Assembly (NCBI GenBank): GCA_021463145.1
Contig: JAJTWZ010000006.1
Span: 81,485 to 113,897, forward strand
From: Blastocatellia bacterium
GTDB lineage: Bacteria; Acidobacteriota; Blastocatellia; UBA7656; JADIYM01
DNA length: 32,413 nucleotides
Direction: 5' to 3'
Shown here piece after piece: positions 1 to 6,241 of this stretch. The position numbers and the translations under genes are program-made. The notes beneath the pieces were generated by a model. The model saw only the letters and a list, made by a program, of their open reading frames with translations. It did no database searches and was not told where the DNA came from. Numbering within the stretch: the stretch's first letter is position 1; every line of letters begins with the position of its first letter.

Positions 1-548
1 ACCTCGAGCTCACGCAGCGGAATGCCGATCAGATCGCCGGGCTCATCGATGGGCTCGTGGATCTCTCGGCGCTGGGAACTGCAGAGATGTCCGTCCAGGA
101 GATCCCCCTGGCCCAGACGATCGAGGAGGCCTGGCGCGCGAACCAGCGGCCTGGGATCGAGCTGCGCGTGGCGGGACCGCTGCCCACGGTTCGGGCGGAT
201 CGGCCGATGATCCAGCGCGCGTTCCGTGACCTCTTCGATGAAGCGGCTCGGCTGAAAAAGGATGGGGTTGGCGCGTGGATGCACGTACGCGTTCGTGATG
301 CCGGACAGCATTGGGAGGTCGAGTTGACCGACAATGGAAAGGGGATCGGCGACTCGGATCCGGAAGCCCACTTCGGACCTCTCGCGCGAAACGTCGTGCA
401 CGTTGCGAACGGCGCAGGACCTACGCTGGTTGCGAACGGCGTGGGGCTCGCCGCGGTCCGGCGGGTAGCCGAGTTGCACGGAGGCGCGGCATCGGCGCGC
501 AACGGCGACGAGGAAGGCGCCCTGTTTGCCTTCACCATCGCGAAGTAG
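1..548 (+). CDS. Sensor histidine kinase, C-terminal part (5' end outside window)
   Basis: The reading frame is open from the left edge, so the gene starts outside the window; only about 180 residues are visible. What remains is an HATPase_c domain, the ATP-binding part of a two-component sensor kinase. The N box is degenerate (RAFRDLFDEAARL, with Asp rather than the usual Asn). The G1 box is DNGKGI and the G2 box GVGLAAVRRVAELHGG. The first visible residues (LTQRNADQIAGLIDGLVDLSALG) look like the end of a dimerisation/phosphoacceptor helix, so the phosphorylated His probably lies just upstream. The kinase would phosphorylate itself and then a response regulator; neither its sensor domain nor its partner is visible. 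It ends 85 bp before the convergent hslO gene. Class is secure, but the signal is unknown. Confidence 0.85.
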   Translation, partial: LELTQRNADQIAGLIDGLVDLSALGTAEMSVQEIPLAQTIEEAWRANQRPGIELRVAGPLPTVRADRPMIQRAFRDLFDEAARLKKDGVGAWMHVRVRDAGQHWEVELTDNGKGIGDSDPEAHFGPLARNVVHVANGAGPTLVANGVGLAAVRRVAELHGGAASARNGDEEGALFAFTIAK

Positions 549-633
549 CCGCTGGCTGGATCATTGCCAGGTTCACGCGGGCTGGCGCTGATCCGGTCGG
601 TGCCGGTTCACGGCAATCCGTTGACTGTTCGTG

Positions 634-1530
634 CTAGTTGACGAGTTCGTCCGTGACGAGCGCCCGAAGGTCATCGATAGTAACCGTGTACTGCTCAGTG
701 CAGACGTGGCACGTGAGAAGCTCGCCCGTGCCGTCGGCAATCATCTCGTCCACATCGGCCCTGGGCAGCGCGGCGAGCTTGTCGAGAAACCGCTCGCGCG
801 AGCAGTTGCAGGAGAAGCGCAGATCGCGCTCGTCGAGCACCTCGATTGACGAACTTCCGAGCGCTGTTTGAAGCATCTCGAGCGGCGAAGCGCCCTGCAG
901 GATCATCTCGGTCGCGTGCGGCGCGGATGAAATACGCGCCGTCAACTCTTCCTCGACGTCGCGTCTGGCGCCTGGCATCAACTGAACGATGAAGCCACCC
1001 GCGGCGAGAACCCGATTCGTATCGTTGTGCACGAAGACGCCGAGGCTTACGCCGGACGGAATCTGCTCCGAGACCGTGAGGTAGTAGGCGAAGTCGAGCC
1101 CGATCTCGCCGGATGTGATCTCGACTATTCCGCTGTATGGTTCGGCGTTGGTTCCGTTCTCGCGCCTCAGTTCGCGGCCCACGTGCATGGTGCCTCCGCC
1201 GACAACTCCGGCCACGTTGAGCTTGCCGTTCAGGGGCTCGGCGTCAGCCCACGGATTTCGCACGTATCCGCGTACGTCGCCTCGCGCGTTCGCCACTGCG
1301 ACTATGCCCCCGATCGGACCGTCGCAGACGAACTGGACCGTCGTACGTTCGTGTGCCTTCTGAGTCATCGCCAGAAGTCCGGCCCCGGTCAGAGTGCGGC
1401 CCAGTGCAGCCGAGGCGGCGGCGGTCGTGCGATGGCGCCGGCAGGCTTCGGCGACGAGTTGAGTTGTCACGCTCGAGAGAAGCCGGACCTCGACGCCCGG
1501 AATGGTCGCGTAGATTACACGGTCAGTCAT
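634..1530 (-). CDS. hslO: Redox-regulated molecular chaperone Hsp33
   Basis: 298 residues, the usual Hsp33 length. Hsp33 is a cytosolic holdase activated when oxidation releases its zinc and unfolds its C-terminal switch. The signature is present: a CNC pair followed about 30 residues later by CHVC, which is the four-cysteine zinc site. The N-terminal substrate-binding domain is recognisable by its Gly-rich core (around GIVAVANARGDVRGYV and GGGTMHVGRE) and by the FIVQLMPGA segment typical of the family. The frame is open for 17 more codons, but the start at MTDRVIYATI fits the family N-terminus. It overlaps the end of the upstream mogA/moaB-like gene by 8 bp, so the two are probably co-transcribed and translationally coupled. 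The functional link between a redox chaperone and a molybdopterin protein is not obvious. Confidence 0.95.
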   Translation of the reverse strand: MTDRVIYATIPGVEVRLLSSVTTQLVAEACRRHRTTAAASAALGRTLTGAGLLAMTQKAHERTTVQFVCDGPIGGIVAVANARGDVRGYVRNPWADAEPLNGKLNVAGVVGGGTMHVGRELRRENGTNAEPYSGIVEITSGEIGLDFAYYLTVSEQIPSGVSLGVFVHNDTNRVLAAGGFIVQLMPGARRDVEEELTARISSAPHATEMILQGASPLEMLQTALGSSSIEVLDERDLRFSCNCSRERFLDKLAALPRADVDEMIADGTGELLTCHVCTEQYTVTIDDLRALVTDELVN

Positions 1531-2026
1531 GTCGAGTCTTTCGCTCGGACGCCAGATCGACGGCGTGGGCAAGCGGGCCACGGACGATCTCGAACGTTTC
1601 GGCTACGCCCTTCGGGCTGCCAGGCAGGTTCAGGATGATAGTCCGGCCGCGTATTCCGCAGACCGCACGCGACAGCGCCGCCATCGGCGTCTTCTCGAGG
1701 CTTCGCATCCGTATCAATTCAGCGAGCCCGGGGGCGTCGCGCTCGAGTACGTCTCGCGTAGCCTCAGGTGTCACGTCGCGCGGCGAGAATCCCGTGCCAC
1801 CCGTCGTGACGATGAGGTCGACGCCTCCGACGGATGCAAAGTGACGCAGTCGTTCGGCGATCCGGATGCGGTCGTCCGGCAGGCACTCGTGCGCGAGTAC
1901 CTCGGCGCCCCACTCGCGCAGCGCCTCGACCAGCACGGGGCCGGAGCGATCCTCCCGCTGGCCGGCCGAGCACGAGTCACTGACCGTGATGGCCACGGCG
2001 ACCGGAACGGGCTTCAGCATCGACAT
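1523..2026 (-). CDS. MogA/MoaB-family molybdopterin-binding protein (molybdenum cofactor biosynthesis)
   Basis: 167 residues forming one MoCF_biosynth domain. Proteins of this family adenylylate molybdopterin (MogA) or are close relatives of that enzyme (MoaB). Visible hallmarks are the TTGGTGFSPRDVTPEAT segment, the molybdopterin/ATP-binding loop of the family, and the NLPGSPKG loop near the C-terminus. Sequence alone does not separate MogA from MoaB, so no symbol is given. The start may be at 2026 (MSMLKPV) or two codons later at 2020. No Shine-Dalgarno sequence is seen, and a CATAAT hexamer lies 8 bp upstream, so the message may be leaderless. It is first in a two-gene operon with hslO and diverges from the hydrolase-fold gene at 2099. 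No other cofactor gene is nearby. Confidence 0.9.
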   Translation of the reverse strand: MSMLKPVPVAVAITVSDSCSAGQREDRSGPVLVEALREWGAEVLAHECLPDDRIRIAERLRHFASVGGVDLIVTTGGTGFSPRDVTPEATRDVLERDAPGLAELIRMRSLEKTPMAALSRAVCGIRGRTIILNLPGSPKGVAETFEIVRGPLAHAVDLASERKTRHD

Positions 2027-2034
2027 CGTGGGGG

Positions 2035-2040
2035 ATTATG
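2035..2040 (-). promoter_or_regulatory. Putative -10 element for the mogA/moaB-hslO operon
   Basis: CATAAT on the minus strand, a 5/6 match to TATAAT, with 8 bp between it and the start codon at 2026. It lies in the 72-bp divergent gap. No good -35 is visible at the usual spacing. The close approach to the ATG implies an almost absent 5' leader. Confidence 0.4.
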
Positions 2041-2098
2041 CATTGCGCACCACTGGACGTGCCACGCGGCGGAGCCGAATGTGGTAAGTAGTCGCGCC

Positions 2099-2911
2099 AT
2101 GCCGTTGATCGAGACCTCGACTGGAACACTGTCGTGGGAGCAGCACGGCGACGGCCCGCCGGTGGTTTTCGTCAGCGGTTGGGCTATGTCGCGGACTTGC
2201 TGGGCGCTTGTCGTGGAGCGGCTGTCGAAGCGATTCCGGTGCATAACCTACGATCCTCGCGGGATTGGGCGGTCGTTGCTGTATCCGTCGGCTACTTGCG
2301 AGCTCGACGATCACGCGGAGGATCTGATGTCGGTGTGCGAAGCGGCCGGCGCGTTCGACGCACACGTCGTCGGCCACGAACTGGGCGGGCGTGTTGCGGC
2401 CATCGCCGTTCGGCAGCATCCCCAGATTGCGCAGACGGTCACGATCGTCGGATGGTGGGGAGCGGCCCGAATCGAGGAGGCCACCGGCGAACTGGCGAAG
2501 ATTCGGCAGGCCGCGAGTCTGCTTCTGCAGGACTTGGGCTCGTTTCCGGTGCTGAGGAATCTCGTGGCGTGGAGCTATCGGCGGGCTCCTGAGCCCTACC
2601 GCACCAGACTGTTCGACGAGTACTCTCAGATGGACGCCCGTGTTGCGTACACGACCGCCGCGGCGGCTTCCGATCCGGCAGCCGCTGTGGCGTTCGACGA
2701 CGCTGTCGCGCGTCTTGCGATGCCTGTACTGCTCGTTCAGGGCGGCGACGATCGCGAAGCTGCGCGAGAGGGGTTGCGCGCTCTGTTCCGCAGGCTCGAA
2801 CATGTCGATCTCGCGACGATTCACGGATCGGGGCCGCTTCCAATGCTCGAGCATCCGCAGGCATTCGCGAGAACGCTTTCACAGTTCATTCTCGAACACG
2901 GAGCACGATGA
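2099..2911 (+). CDS. Alpha/beta-hydrolase-fold protein, probably catalytically inactive
   Basis: 270 residues with a clear alpha/beta hydrolase layout. There is a strand-turn PPVVFVSGWAMS (oxyanion region), the YDPRGIGRS loop, a nucleophile elbow around residue 94, a cap of roughly residues 125-195, and the PVLLVQGGDD strand that carries the acid residue. The nucleophile elbow reads G-H-E-L-G, so the expected Ser (or Asp in dehalogenases and epoxide hydrolases) is Glu94. The C-terminal segment reads GSGPLPMLEHP where GxGHxPxxExP is expected, so the catalytic His is Pro246. Two of three triad positions are therefore lost while the fold motifs are kept, which suggests a binding or scaffold role rather than decay. 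The frame extends far upstream, but only as antisense of mogA/hslO; ATG 2099 is the sensible start. It overlaps the next gene by 4 bp (ATGA). Confidence 0.85.
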   Translation: MPLIETSTGTLSWEQHGDGPPVVFVSGWAMSRTCWALVVERLSKRFRCITYDPRGIGRSLLYPSATCELDDHAEDLMSVCEAAGAFDAHVVGHELGGRVAAIAVRQHPQIAQTVTIVGWWGAARIEEATGELAKIRQAASLLLQDLGSFPVLRNLVAWSYRRAPEPYRTRLFDEYSQMDARVAYTTAAAASDPAAAVAFDDAVARLAMPVLLVQGGDDREAAREGLRALFRRLEHVDLATIHGSGPLPMLEHPQAFARTLSQFILEHGAR

Positions 2912-3375
2912 CGTTTCTGAAGCGCATTGCGGAACGCGTGGGACCGGCGGAGCTGAGCTGGTTCGTAATGCTGACCGCGATTCTGGTTACAAGCGTGTTG
3001 TGGCATCCGGCCGACGACGGGGGCTTCATCGTCTGCGCGCTTCGGCGGACGACGGGGCTTCCGTGCCCCGGCTGCGGGCTGACGAGGAGCTTTTGCGCGC
3101 TTGCCAAGGGAAACGTCGAACGGGCCGGGCAATTCCACGCGCTTGGGCCGGCGTTGTTCACGTTGACGGCGATTTACTGGATGCGAAGCGTGGCGCTGAT
3201 TGCGGGGTTCCGCGAGGCCGTGTCGAGGTACGACGCCGGTATGTTCCGCTGGAAGATTCCGCACGTGTTCGGGATTGTGTTCGTCTTGGCGTGGATGGTG
3301 AAGATCGGCGTGATGTTGTGGACTGGCGAGTTCCATCGCCTGGCGGCCAGCGGAATACTCGCGCACTGGTTTTGA
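2908..3375 (+). CDS. DUF2752 family membrane protein
   Basis: 155 residues with the DUF2752 signature CPGCGLTR (about residues 53-60), which follows a first hydrophobic helix (WFVMLTAILVTSVLW) and precedes an FCALAKGN segment. Two further hydrophobic segments follow (ALFTLTAIYW and FGIVFVLAWMVKIGVMLW), so this is a small inner-membrane protein. The paired cysteines suggest metal or redox chemistry, but the family has no settled function as far as I know. The start codon overlaps the stop of the dead hydrolase (ATGA), so the pair is translationally coupled and may work together. No third gene follows in the operon. Confidence 0.85.
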   Translation: MTFLKRIAERVGPAELSWFVMLTAILVTSVLWHPADDGGFIVCALRRTTGLPCPGCGLTRSFCALAKGNVERAGQFHALGPALFTLTAIYWMRSVALIAGFREAVSRYDAGMFRWKIPHVFGIVFVLAWMVKIGVMLWTGEFHRLAASGILAHWF

Positions 3376-3471
3376 GCGCCGGGGTTTGGACTGTCGCGGC
3401 CCATCAGAGCCGTACCCGGAGCGCCAGCGACAGGCCGGCCGAGACCACGAGAACCCGTCGTTTGTTGTGGG

Positions 3472-3744
3472 CTAAGGCTGTCCCCGGGTAACCCCCAGGT
3501 AACCCTGGCGCGACTTCGGTTGCTCGTTTGGTCTCAGCCAGCCGAGATTCTTAAGGAGGGTTTCCGACAGTTGCCACCTGGAGAATCCGACCGGCTCCGC
3601 GATCTCTCGCAGCAGATCCCATTCAAGTCTATTCAGCGCCTTGCCGAGAAGCTCCCGAAGCGGCGCATCGGCTACTCCAAATGGAATTGCTCGCTGCGGG
3701 TACCCCTCGGCCCATCCGAGCCTGCCGTGGTCACTCCGCAGGCG
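3472..3744 (-). pseudogene. Possible decayed gene fragment, faintly DUF4338/DruA-like
   Basis: A minus-strand frame is open for 90 codons between a TAA (3745-3747) and a TAG (3472-3474) but has no ATG, GTG or TTG start. Its translation looks protein-like and includes SRWQLSETLL followed by NLGWLRPNEQ. That recalls the SRxxLSxxLCExLxWxxPNG pattern at the start of DUF4338 (DruA/transposase-associated) proteins. The resemblance is from memory and short. The plus strand is open in the same register, so a chance frame in GC-rich DNA is a real alternative. If it is real, it is a truncated fragment without its core. Confidence 0.2.
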
Positions 3745-3813
3745 TTAGTCCATTGCAGAATATCGAACATCGTCCCGCAATGATGCCGAAAGAACATTCT
3801 TGATCGACAGGCT

Positions 3814-3851
3814 GCGAAAGGCCACAGATCGCGAGATCCGTGGCCTTTCGC
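3814..3851. terminator. Perfect 12-bp hairpin, probable terminator for the minus-strand gene ending at 3929
   Basis: Arms GCGAAAGGCCAC (3814-3825) and GTGGCCTTTCGC (3840-3851) pair perfectly around a 14-base loop that contains a further small GATC/GATC pairing. It lies 77 bp beyond the stop of the Asp-rich protein gene. No long U-tract follows on either strand, so efficiency is uncertain, but position and strength fit a terminator or an mRNA 3' stabiliser. Confidence 0.6.
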
Positions 3852-3928
3852 CTGGCCGCCCTAAACTTCAGGATGCTTCGTGCTCGTCGTCAGCTTCCGT
3901 ATCACGGAAAACCGCCGACGGCACAACT

Positions 3929-5800
3929 CTATCTTAACCCGCCGTCGTCGCCGCCGTCGTCACCGCCGTCGTCGCCGCCGTCATCGCCGCCGTCGTCGCC
4001 GCCGTCGTCGCCGCCGTCGTCGCCGCCGTCGTCACCGCCGTCGTCACCGCCGTCGTCACCGCCGTCGTCACCGCCGTCGTCGGCATCCGCATCGTCAGAG
4101 ACGCCGTCGCCATCGTCGTCCGTGTCGGCTTCATCGGGAGTGCCGTCGCCGTCGTCGTCGGAATCCGCCTCATCGGGCGTGCCATCGTCATCCGAGTCTT
4201 CGCCCATGTCGTTGTTGTCGTCCTCGTCGGCCGAGTCTGGCGTTCCGTCGCCGTCATCGTCCGTATCCGAGGCGTCAGGGGTCCCGTCACCGTCGTCGTC
4301 GGTGTCCTTGTCGTCCGGCGTGCCGTCGCCGTCGTTGTCGTGGTCGGCGTCGTCGCCGTCATCGACCCCGTCGTTGTCGTCGTCGGCATCGGCATCGTCG
4401 TCGATACCGTCGCCATCGTCGTCATCGTCTCTGGCATCCGGCGTGCCGTCGTTGTCGTCGTCGGCATCCTTGTCGTCCGCGGTGCCGTCGTTGTCGTTGT
4501 CGCGGTCGCCGTCCTTCGCGTCGTCGACGCCGTCGCCGTCGTCGTCCATGTCGACGGTGTCATCCACGCCGTCGTTGTCGTCGTCGTCGTCGATGGCGTC
4601 CTCGACCCCGTCGTCGTCCGCGTCGGTCTCGAGACTGTCGATGACACCGTCATCGTCGTCATCGAGATCCTTCGCGTCGTCGATACCGTCCCCGTCGTCG
4701 TCGGTATCCGACGAATCCATCACGCCATCGTCGTCGTGATCGAGGTAGGCCAGGTCGTCGTCACCCATCACTTCGTCGAACTCGTCCGAACTCACCTCGA
4801 GCGACAATTCGTCGGTGTAGCTGTCGAATGCCGAGATCTCGGCTTCGGAAATGTCGACGTCGTAGGCATCGACGGTCTCGAAGGAAGCGGTGTCGTAACT
4901 GGCCCAATACTCTTCGGAGGAGTATTCCCAGGATGTCTCGACCGTGGTTTCCACGTACGAGGCCACTTCGGCGAACGAGGCGTTAGCGGTCGAGAAACTG
5001 GCATACGATGCCGAGTCGTAAACCAGCGCATATGACGAGATGCCGTAGTACGTGCCCACGAAATAGTCCTCGTAGGCCACGAGCTCGTAGTAGTAGTCAA
5101 CGGTCCACGTAGTCGGGGAGAGGAGCCGCGAGACCGAATCGATCAGCGCGGTCACTTCGGCGATTTTCGAAGGAGACTTGCCGAACTTTCCCTTTCCAGC
5201 CCTGTCCCGCGTCGTTCGAAGCTGGGTGGCCGCGGCCTGGTACTTCGCCTTCAGAGCATTGGCCTGCGCCGTTTCTTTATCCGTGAGCGGGCCACCCTTC
5301 TTGCGGCGCAATCCTGCCTTGCTGAAGTTCTTTCTGTATGCGTTGTAAGCGACGTCCAGTTTCTTGATGCCGTCGTCGATCTTCGCATTTTTCAGCCCCG
5401 TCAAGCGCCAGGCCGACTTCATCGAACTGATCGATTTTCCAGTGCGGCCAAAGGCCTTTTCGGCGGCCTTGTCCTTCTTGGCGGCGCTGGCTTTCGCGAG
5501 CGCCTTGATGTTTGCGTTCGTCTTCTTCAGAGCGGCGAAGAACGGCTGCTGGTCCTTCGACTTCGGGTTCACGGGCGCCGGGCTCGCGTCCTTGGCGGCC
5601 TTGCCGATGAATGCAGTCGCTTTCCGCATTGCCGCCACGAGGTCCTTACCGGACGCCTTTCCGGCGGCCGACGCGGTCGGAGTGACGAGCGAAAATGCGA
5701 CGAAGAAGACGCTAAAGGCGCCAAGGAGCGCCCGGGCTGGCCTCTGCGAGCGACCTGGAACTGAAGAGCCAACTGAAAGCTGTGGGCGGGGGGTAGTCAT
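3929..5800 (-). CDS. Secreted Asp-rich thrombospondin type-3 repeat protein with C-terminal GDDG tandem repeat
   Basis: 623 residues. A long basic N-region leads into a hydrophobic core (LLGAFSVFFVAFSLVTP) and an A-x-A site (ASA/AG near residue 46), so the protein is exported. Residues about 47-215 are a Lys/Ala-rich helical domain. Residues about 220-340 are rich in Tyr, Ser and Glu with many aromatic pairs and no recognised domain. Residues about 350-575 are a run of D-x-D-x-D-G-x-x-D type-3 repeats that bind calcium in related proteins. The last 50 residues are DDGG units encoded by twelve 12-bp repeats, ending in LR. No sorting tag or outer-membrane barrel is seen. The start at 5800 has a good ribosome site (AGGAGA, 6 bp spacing). 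The extreme acidity suggests calcium-dependent surface or matrix binding; this is inference. Confidence 0.85.
   Translation of the reverse strand: MTTPRPQLSVGSSVPGRSQRPARALLGAFSVFFVAFSLVTPTASAAGKASGKDLVAAMRKATAFIGKAAKDASPAPVNPKSKDQQPFFAALKKTNANIKALAKASAAKKDKAAEKAFGRTGKSISSMKSAWRLTGLKNAKIDDGIKKLDVAYNAYRKNFSKAGLRRKKGGPLTDKETAQANALKAKYQAAATQLRTTRDRAGKGKFGKSPSKIAEVTALIDSVSRLLSPTTWTVDYYYELVAYEDYFVGTYYGISSYALVYDSASYASFSTANASFAEVASYVETTVETSWEYSSEEYWASYDTASFETVDAYDVDISEAEISAFDSYTDELSLEVSSDEFDEVMGDDDLAYLDHDDDGVMDSSDTDDDGDGIDDAKDLDDDDDGVIDSLETDADDDGVEDAIDDDDDNDGVDDTVDMDDDGDGVDDAKDGDRDNDNDGTADDKDADDDNDGTPDARDDDDDGDGIDDDADADDDNDGVDDGDDADHDNDGDGTPDDKDTDDDGDGTPDASDTDDDGDGTPDSADEDDNNDMGEDSDDDGTPDEADSDDDGDGTPDEADTDDDGDGVSDDADADDGGDDGGDDGGDDGGDDGGDDGGDDGGDDGGDDGGDDGGDDGGDDGGLR
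3939..4082. repeat. 12 tandem copies of a 12-bp unit (codes DDGG repeats)
   Basis: Twelve contiguous units of CCGCCGTCGTCR on the plus strand; 11 differ only at the last base, and one has an extra G-to-A change. It is in frame with the minus-strand gene and encodes the acidic Asp-Gly tail. The near identity of units at the DNA level, including synonymous positions, points to recent slippage expansion, so copy number probably varies between strains. Confidence 0.9.
4083..4745. repeat. Degenerate thrombospondin type-3 repeat coding region
   Basis: Imperfect in-frame repeats of GTCGTCGTC-rich DNA that encode successive D-x-D-x-D-G-x-x-D motifs of the 3929-5800 protein. Units vary at both protein and DNA level, unlike the adjacent exact 12-bp array, so this is the older repeat. 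Boundaries are approximate. The repeats create long false frames on the plus strand and in the other minus frames. Confidence 0.8.
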
Positions 5801-5950
5801 GGATGGTCTCCTGCGGATTTCATGGTGGTGTCATTAGAGCGAGAGCCCCGGGCATCGACTCGTAGCGACACGGCCGGACAGCGGAGGAGTACGCAGGAGG
5901 ACGATTGGCGCCTCTCGGGAATACGCTCCGCGGTGCGATCAGAGTTGAAC

Positions 5951-5980
5951 TTGAACCGGTCGGTGGGGCCGCCGGTTCAA
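5951..5980. repeat. Perfect 9-bp inverted repeat, candidate operator
   Basis: TTGAACCGG (5951-5959) and CCGGTTCAA (5972-5980) are exact inverted copies separated by 12 bp. It sits mid-way in the divergent control region, 151 bp from one start and 262 bp from the other, which suits a dimeric regulator site. A transcription attenuator is possible, but no U-tract follows. Confidence 0.5.
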
Positions 5981-6101
5981 AACTGGGCGTGAATTGGTTT
6001 CCTTGGCCTGGCGTTCGGGAACGGTCGAAGTGTAGCCCACGCGGGAAAGGGCGAGAAGGCCTGGGCGGTCGCTCCAGCTATATATTTTTCCGCGACGTGA
6101 A

Positions 6102-6115
6102 GGCACGAAACCTGC
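6102..6115 (+). promoter_or_regulatory. Candidate sigma-54 promoter for the 6242-8434 operon
   Basis: AGGCACGAAACCTGCC carries the invariant GG (6102-6103) and GC (6114-6115) with exactly 10 bp between them, and GGCACG matches the -24 consensus. The -12 half is CTGC rather than TTGC. The predicted start near 6127 gives a leader of about 115 bases. Such a short pattern can occur by chance. Confidence 0.3.
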
Positions 6116-6241
6116 CGGGCCAACGAAATCGGGATTTCGAGTCCATTTCCCGCCGCGACGTTGCACGCAACATTTTTTCGGAACTCTCGATCATGGGGGC
6201 GTGTCGACGAACTCGACGCAGATCCGATGAAAGGAGCACTT

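Larger units (their letters stand above)
3376..3928. other. Gene-poor stretch between DUF2752 gene and the Asp-rich secreted protein gene
   Basis: About 550 bp without a convincing intact gene. It holds two 8-bp GGTAACCC direct repeats (3487-3494 and 3498-3505), an open stretch on both strands at 3472-3783 (see the separate remnant entry), and a perfect 12-bp hairpin at 3814-3851. A plus-strand frame at 3520-3783 begins with TTG and resembles no family I know. The tail of the region, 3852-3928, shows nothing recognisable. Confidence 0.6.
5801..6241. other. Divergent control region between the Asp-rich protein gene and the repeat/VirB9-like operon
   Basis: 440 bp with no credible gene. It contains the ribosome site of the minus-strand gene (5807-5812), a perfect 9-bp inverted repeat (5951-5980), an AT-rich run (TATATATTTTT near 6080), a sigma-54-like GG-N10-GC site (6102-6115) and the ribosome site AAAGGAG (6230-6236) of the plus-strand operon. 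Its length and elements suggest that both repeat-rich loci are controlled from here. Confidence 0.6.

Noticed and set aside
1529-2098. N-terminal extension of the hydrolase-fold gene
   Set aside because: It is antisense to the mogA/moaB-like gene, and homology begins at ATG 2099.
3934-4662. Minus-strand Thr-rich frame of 242 codons
   Set aside because: It is another frame of the same trinucleotide-rich repeat; the real frame has signal peptide, ribosome site and calcium-repeat pattern.
3840-4739. Long plus-strand frames of SSPPSSPP and Arg/His runs (also 3880-4644, 4340-5035)
   Set aside because: They are antisense readings of the GTCGTC-type repeats that code the Asp-rich protein; they have no normal amino-acid composition.
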